Source: Spirochaetota bacterium
GTDB taxonomy: Bacteria; Spirochaetota; Brevinematia; DTOW01
DNA: 12,861 nucleotides
Direction of reading: 5' to 3'
NCBI GenBank assembly: GCA_028276145.1
Contig: JAPYWX010000034.1
Coordinates: forward strand, 1 to 12,861
Under the pieces are notes generated by a model. It had not been told where the DNA came from. It worked only from the letters and a program-made list of their open reading frames with translations, and did no database searches. Below, in pieces: positions 12,759 through 12,861 of the stretch (positions are counted from its first letter, which is position 1; each line of letters begins with the position of its first letter). A program made the translations under genes and the position numbers.

Positions 12759-12861
12759 ATGGATCCAAAGGTAATATTGGCTTTTGTTGCTACTAGTATA
12801 AGAGTTGTTAAGGAACTTAGTGGGCTTGAGCTTTATAGGAATAAGATAGCCATAAAGAGAG
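12759..12861 (+). CDS. CheX-like chemotaxis phosphatase, N-terminal fragment cut by the window edge
   Basis: Only 34 codons are visible, with the frame open to the edge. They read MDPKVILAFVATSIRVVKELSGLELYR and onward. The opening (MD, hydrophobic N-terminal helix with regularly spaced Val/Ile, then a Gly-Leu-Glu turn) resembles the start of CheX proteins such as that of Thermotoga, which dephosphorylate CheY-P. The catalytic ExxN segment would lie beyond the window, so the identity is tentative. A stop codon in frame at 12744-12746 and the lack of other starts make ATG 12759 the only reasonable start; it has no good ribosome site, but a promoter lies just upstream. Other proteins of the CheC/CheX phosphatase fold remain possible. 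Confidence 0.5.
   Translation, partial: MDPKVILAFVATSIRVVKELSGLELYRNKIAIKR

Overview
The window looks like a piece of chromosome from a low-GC, double-membraned (Gram-negative type), flagellated bacterium that respires oxygen. Lipid A synthesis (LpxD) and an OmpH/Skp chaperone imply an outer membrane, FlgB implies flagella, and cytochrome bd implies oxygen reduction. The FlgB protein (a stretch at residues 48-58 reading VNFESELKRAL, then a YRKVKPR and NGVDIDKEM segment) reads like spirochaete FlgB proteins, and a CheX-like start at the right edge also suits a spirochaete, so Spirochaetota (perhaps a deep, thermophilic lineage) is my best guess. Arginine is coded almost only by AGA/AGG and isoleucine often by ATA, a pattern common in thermophiles. 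The taxonomic call is inference from remembered family patterns, not from a search.

Layout. Positions 1-1347 (+) hold the C-terminal half of an aconitase (acnA), followed by a type II NADH dehydrogenase-like flavoprotein (1412-2584, +). Converging on it are cydB and cydA (2617-4959, -), closed by a strong intrinsic terminator at 2584-2611. A 383-bp noncoding region (4960-5342) filled with short hairpin repeats separates cydA from a minus-strand series flgB - metK - trxA - trpB (8494 down to 5343), in which trxA and trpB overlap by ATGA. Diverging from flgB is a plus-strand envelope and RNA cluster, skp/ompH - lpxD - rnc (8581-10932), with lpxD and rnc overlapping. A second hairpin-repeat region (10933-11541, 609 bp) precedes a FIST-domain sensory protein (11542-12672). 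After that come a terminator, a promoter and the first 34 codons of a CheX-like protein (12759 to the edge).

How the genes relate. NADH dehydrogenase-like protein plus cytochrome bd would make a short respiratory chain from NADH through quinol to oxygen, and aconitase belongs to the TCA cycle that supplies NADH. skp-lpxD is an outer membrane biogenesis pair. FIST next to CheX suggests a sensory or chemotaxis locus.

The most unusual content is the pair of noncoding regions. Both contain tandem arrays of tiny palindromes (GTGCT, a 3-4 nt loop, AGCAC) separated by 3-nt spacers, with a period of 16 or 17 bp, alternating with longer GAGAG/CTCTCT hairpins bounded by ATTG and CAAT. A second tiny palindrome (GCATC/GATGC) in the right-hand region has the same 5-3-5 plus 3 geometry but unrelated bases. 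I do not recognise this as a named repeat family. A further oddity is an Asn in RNase III at a position where the family has a metal-binding Asp.
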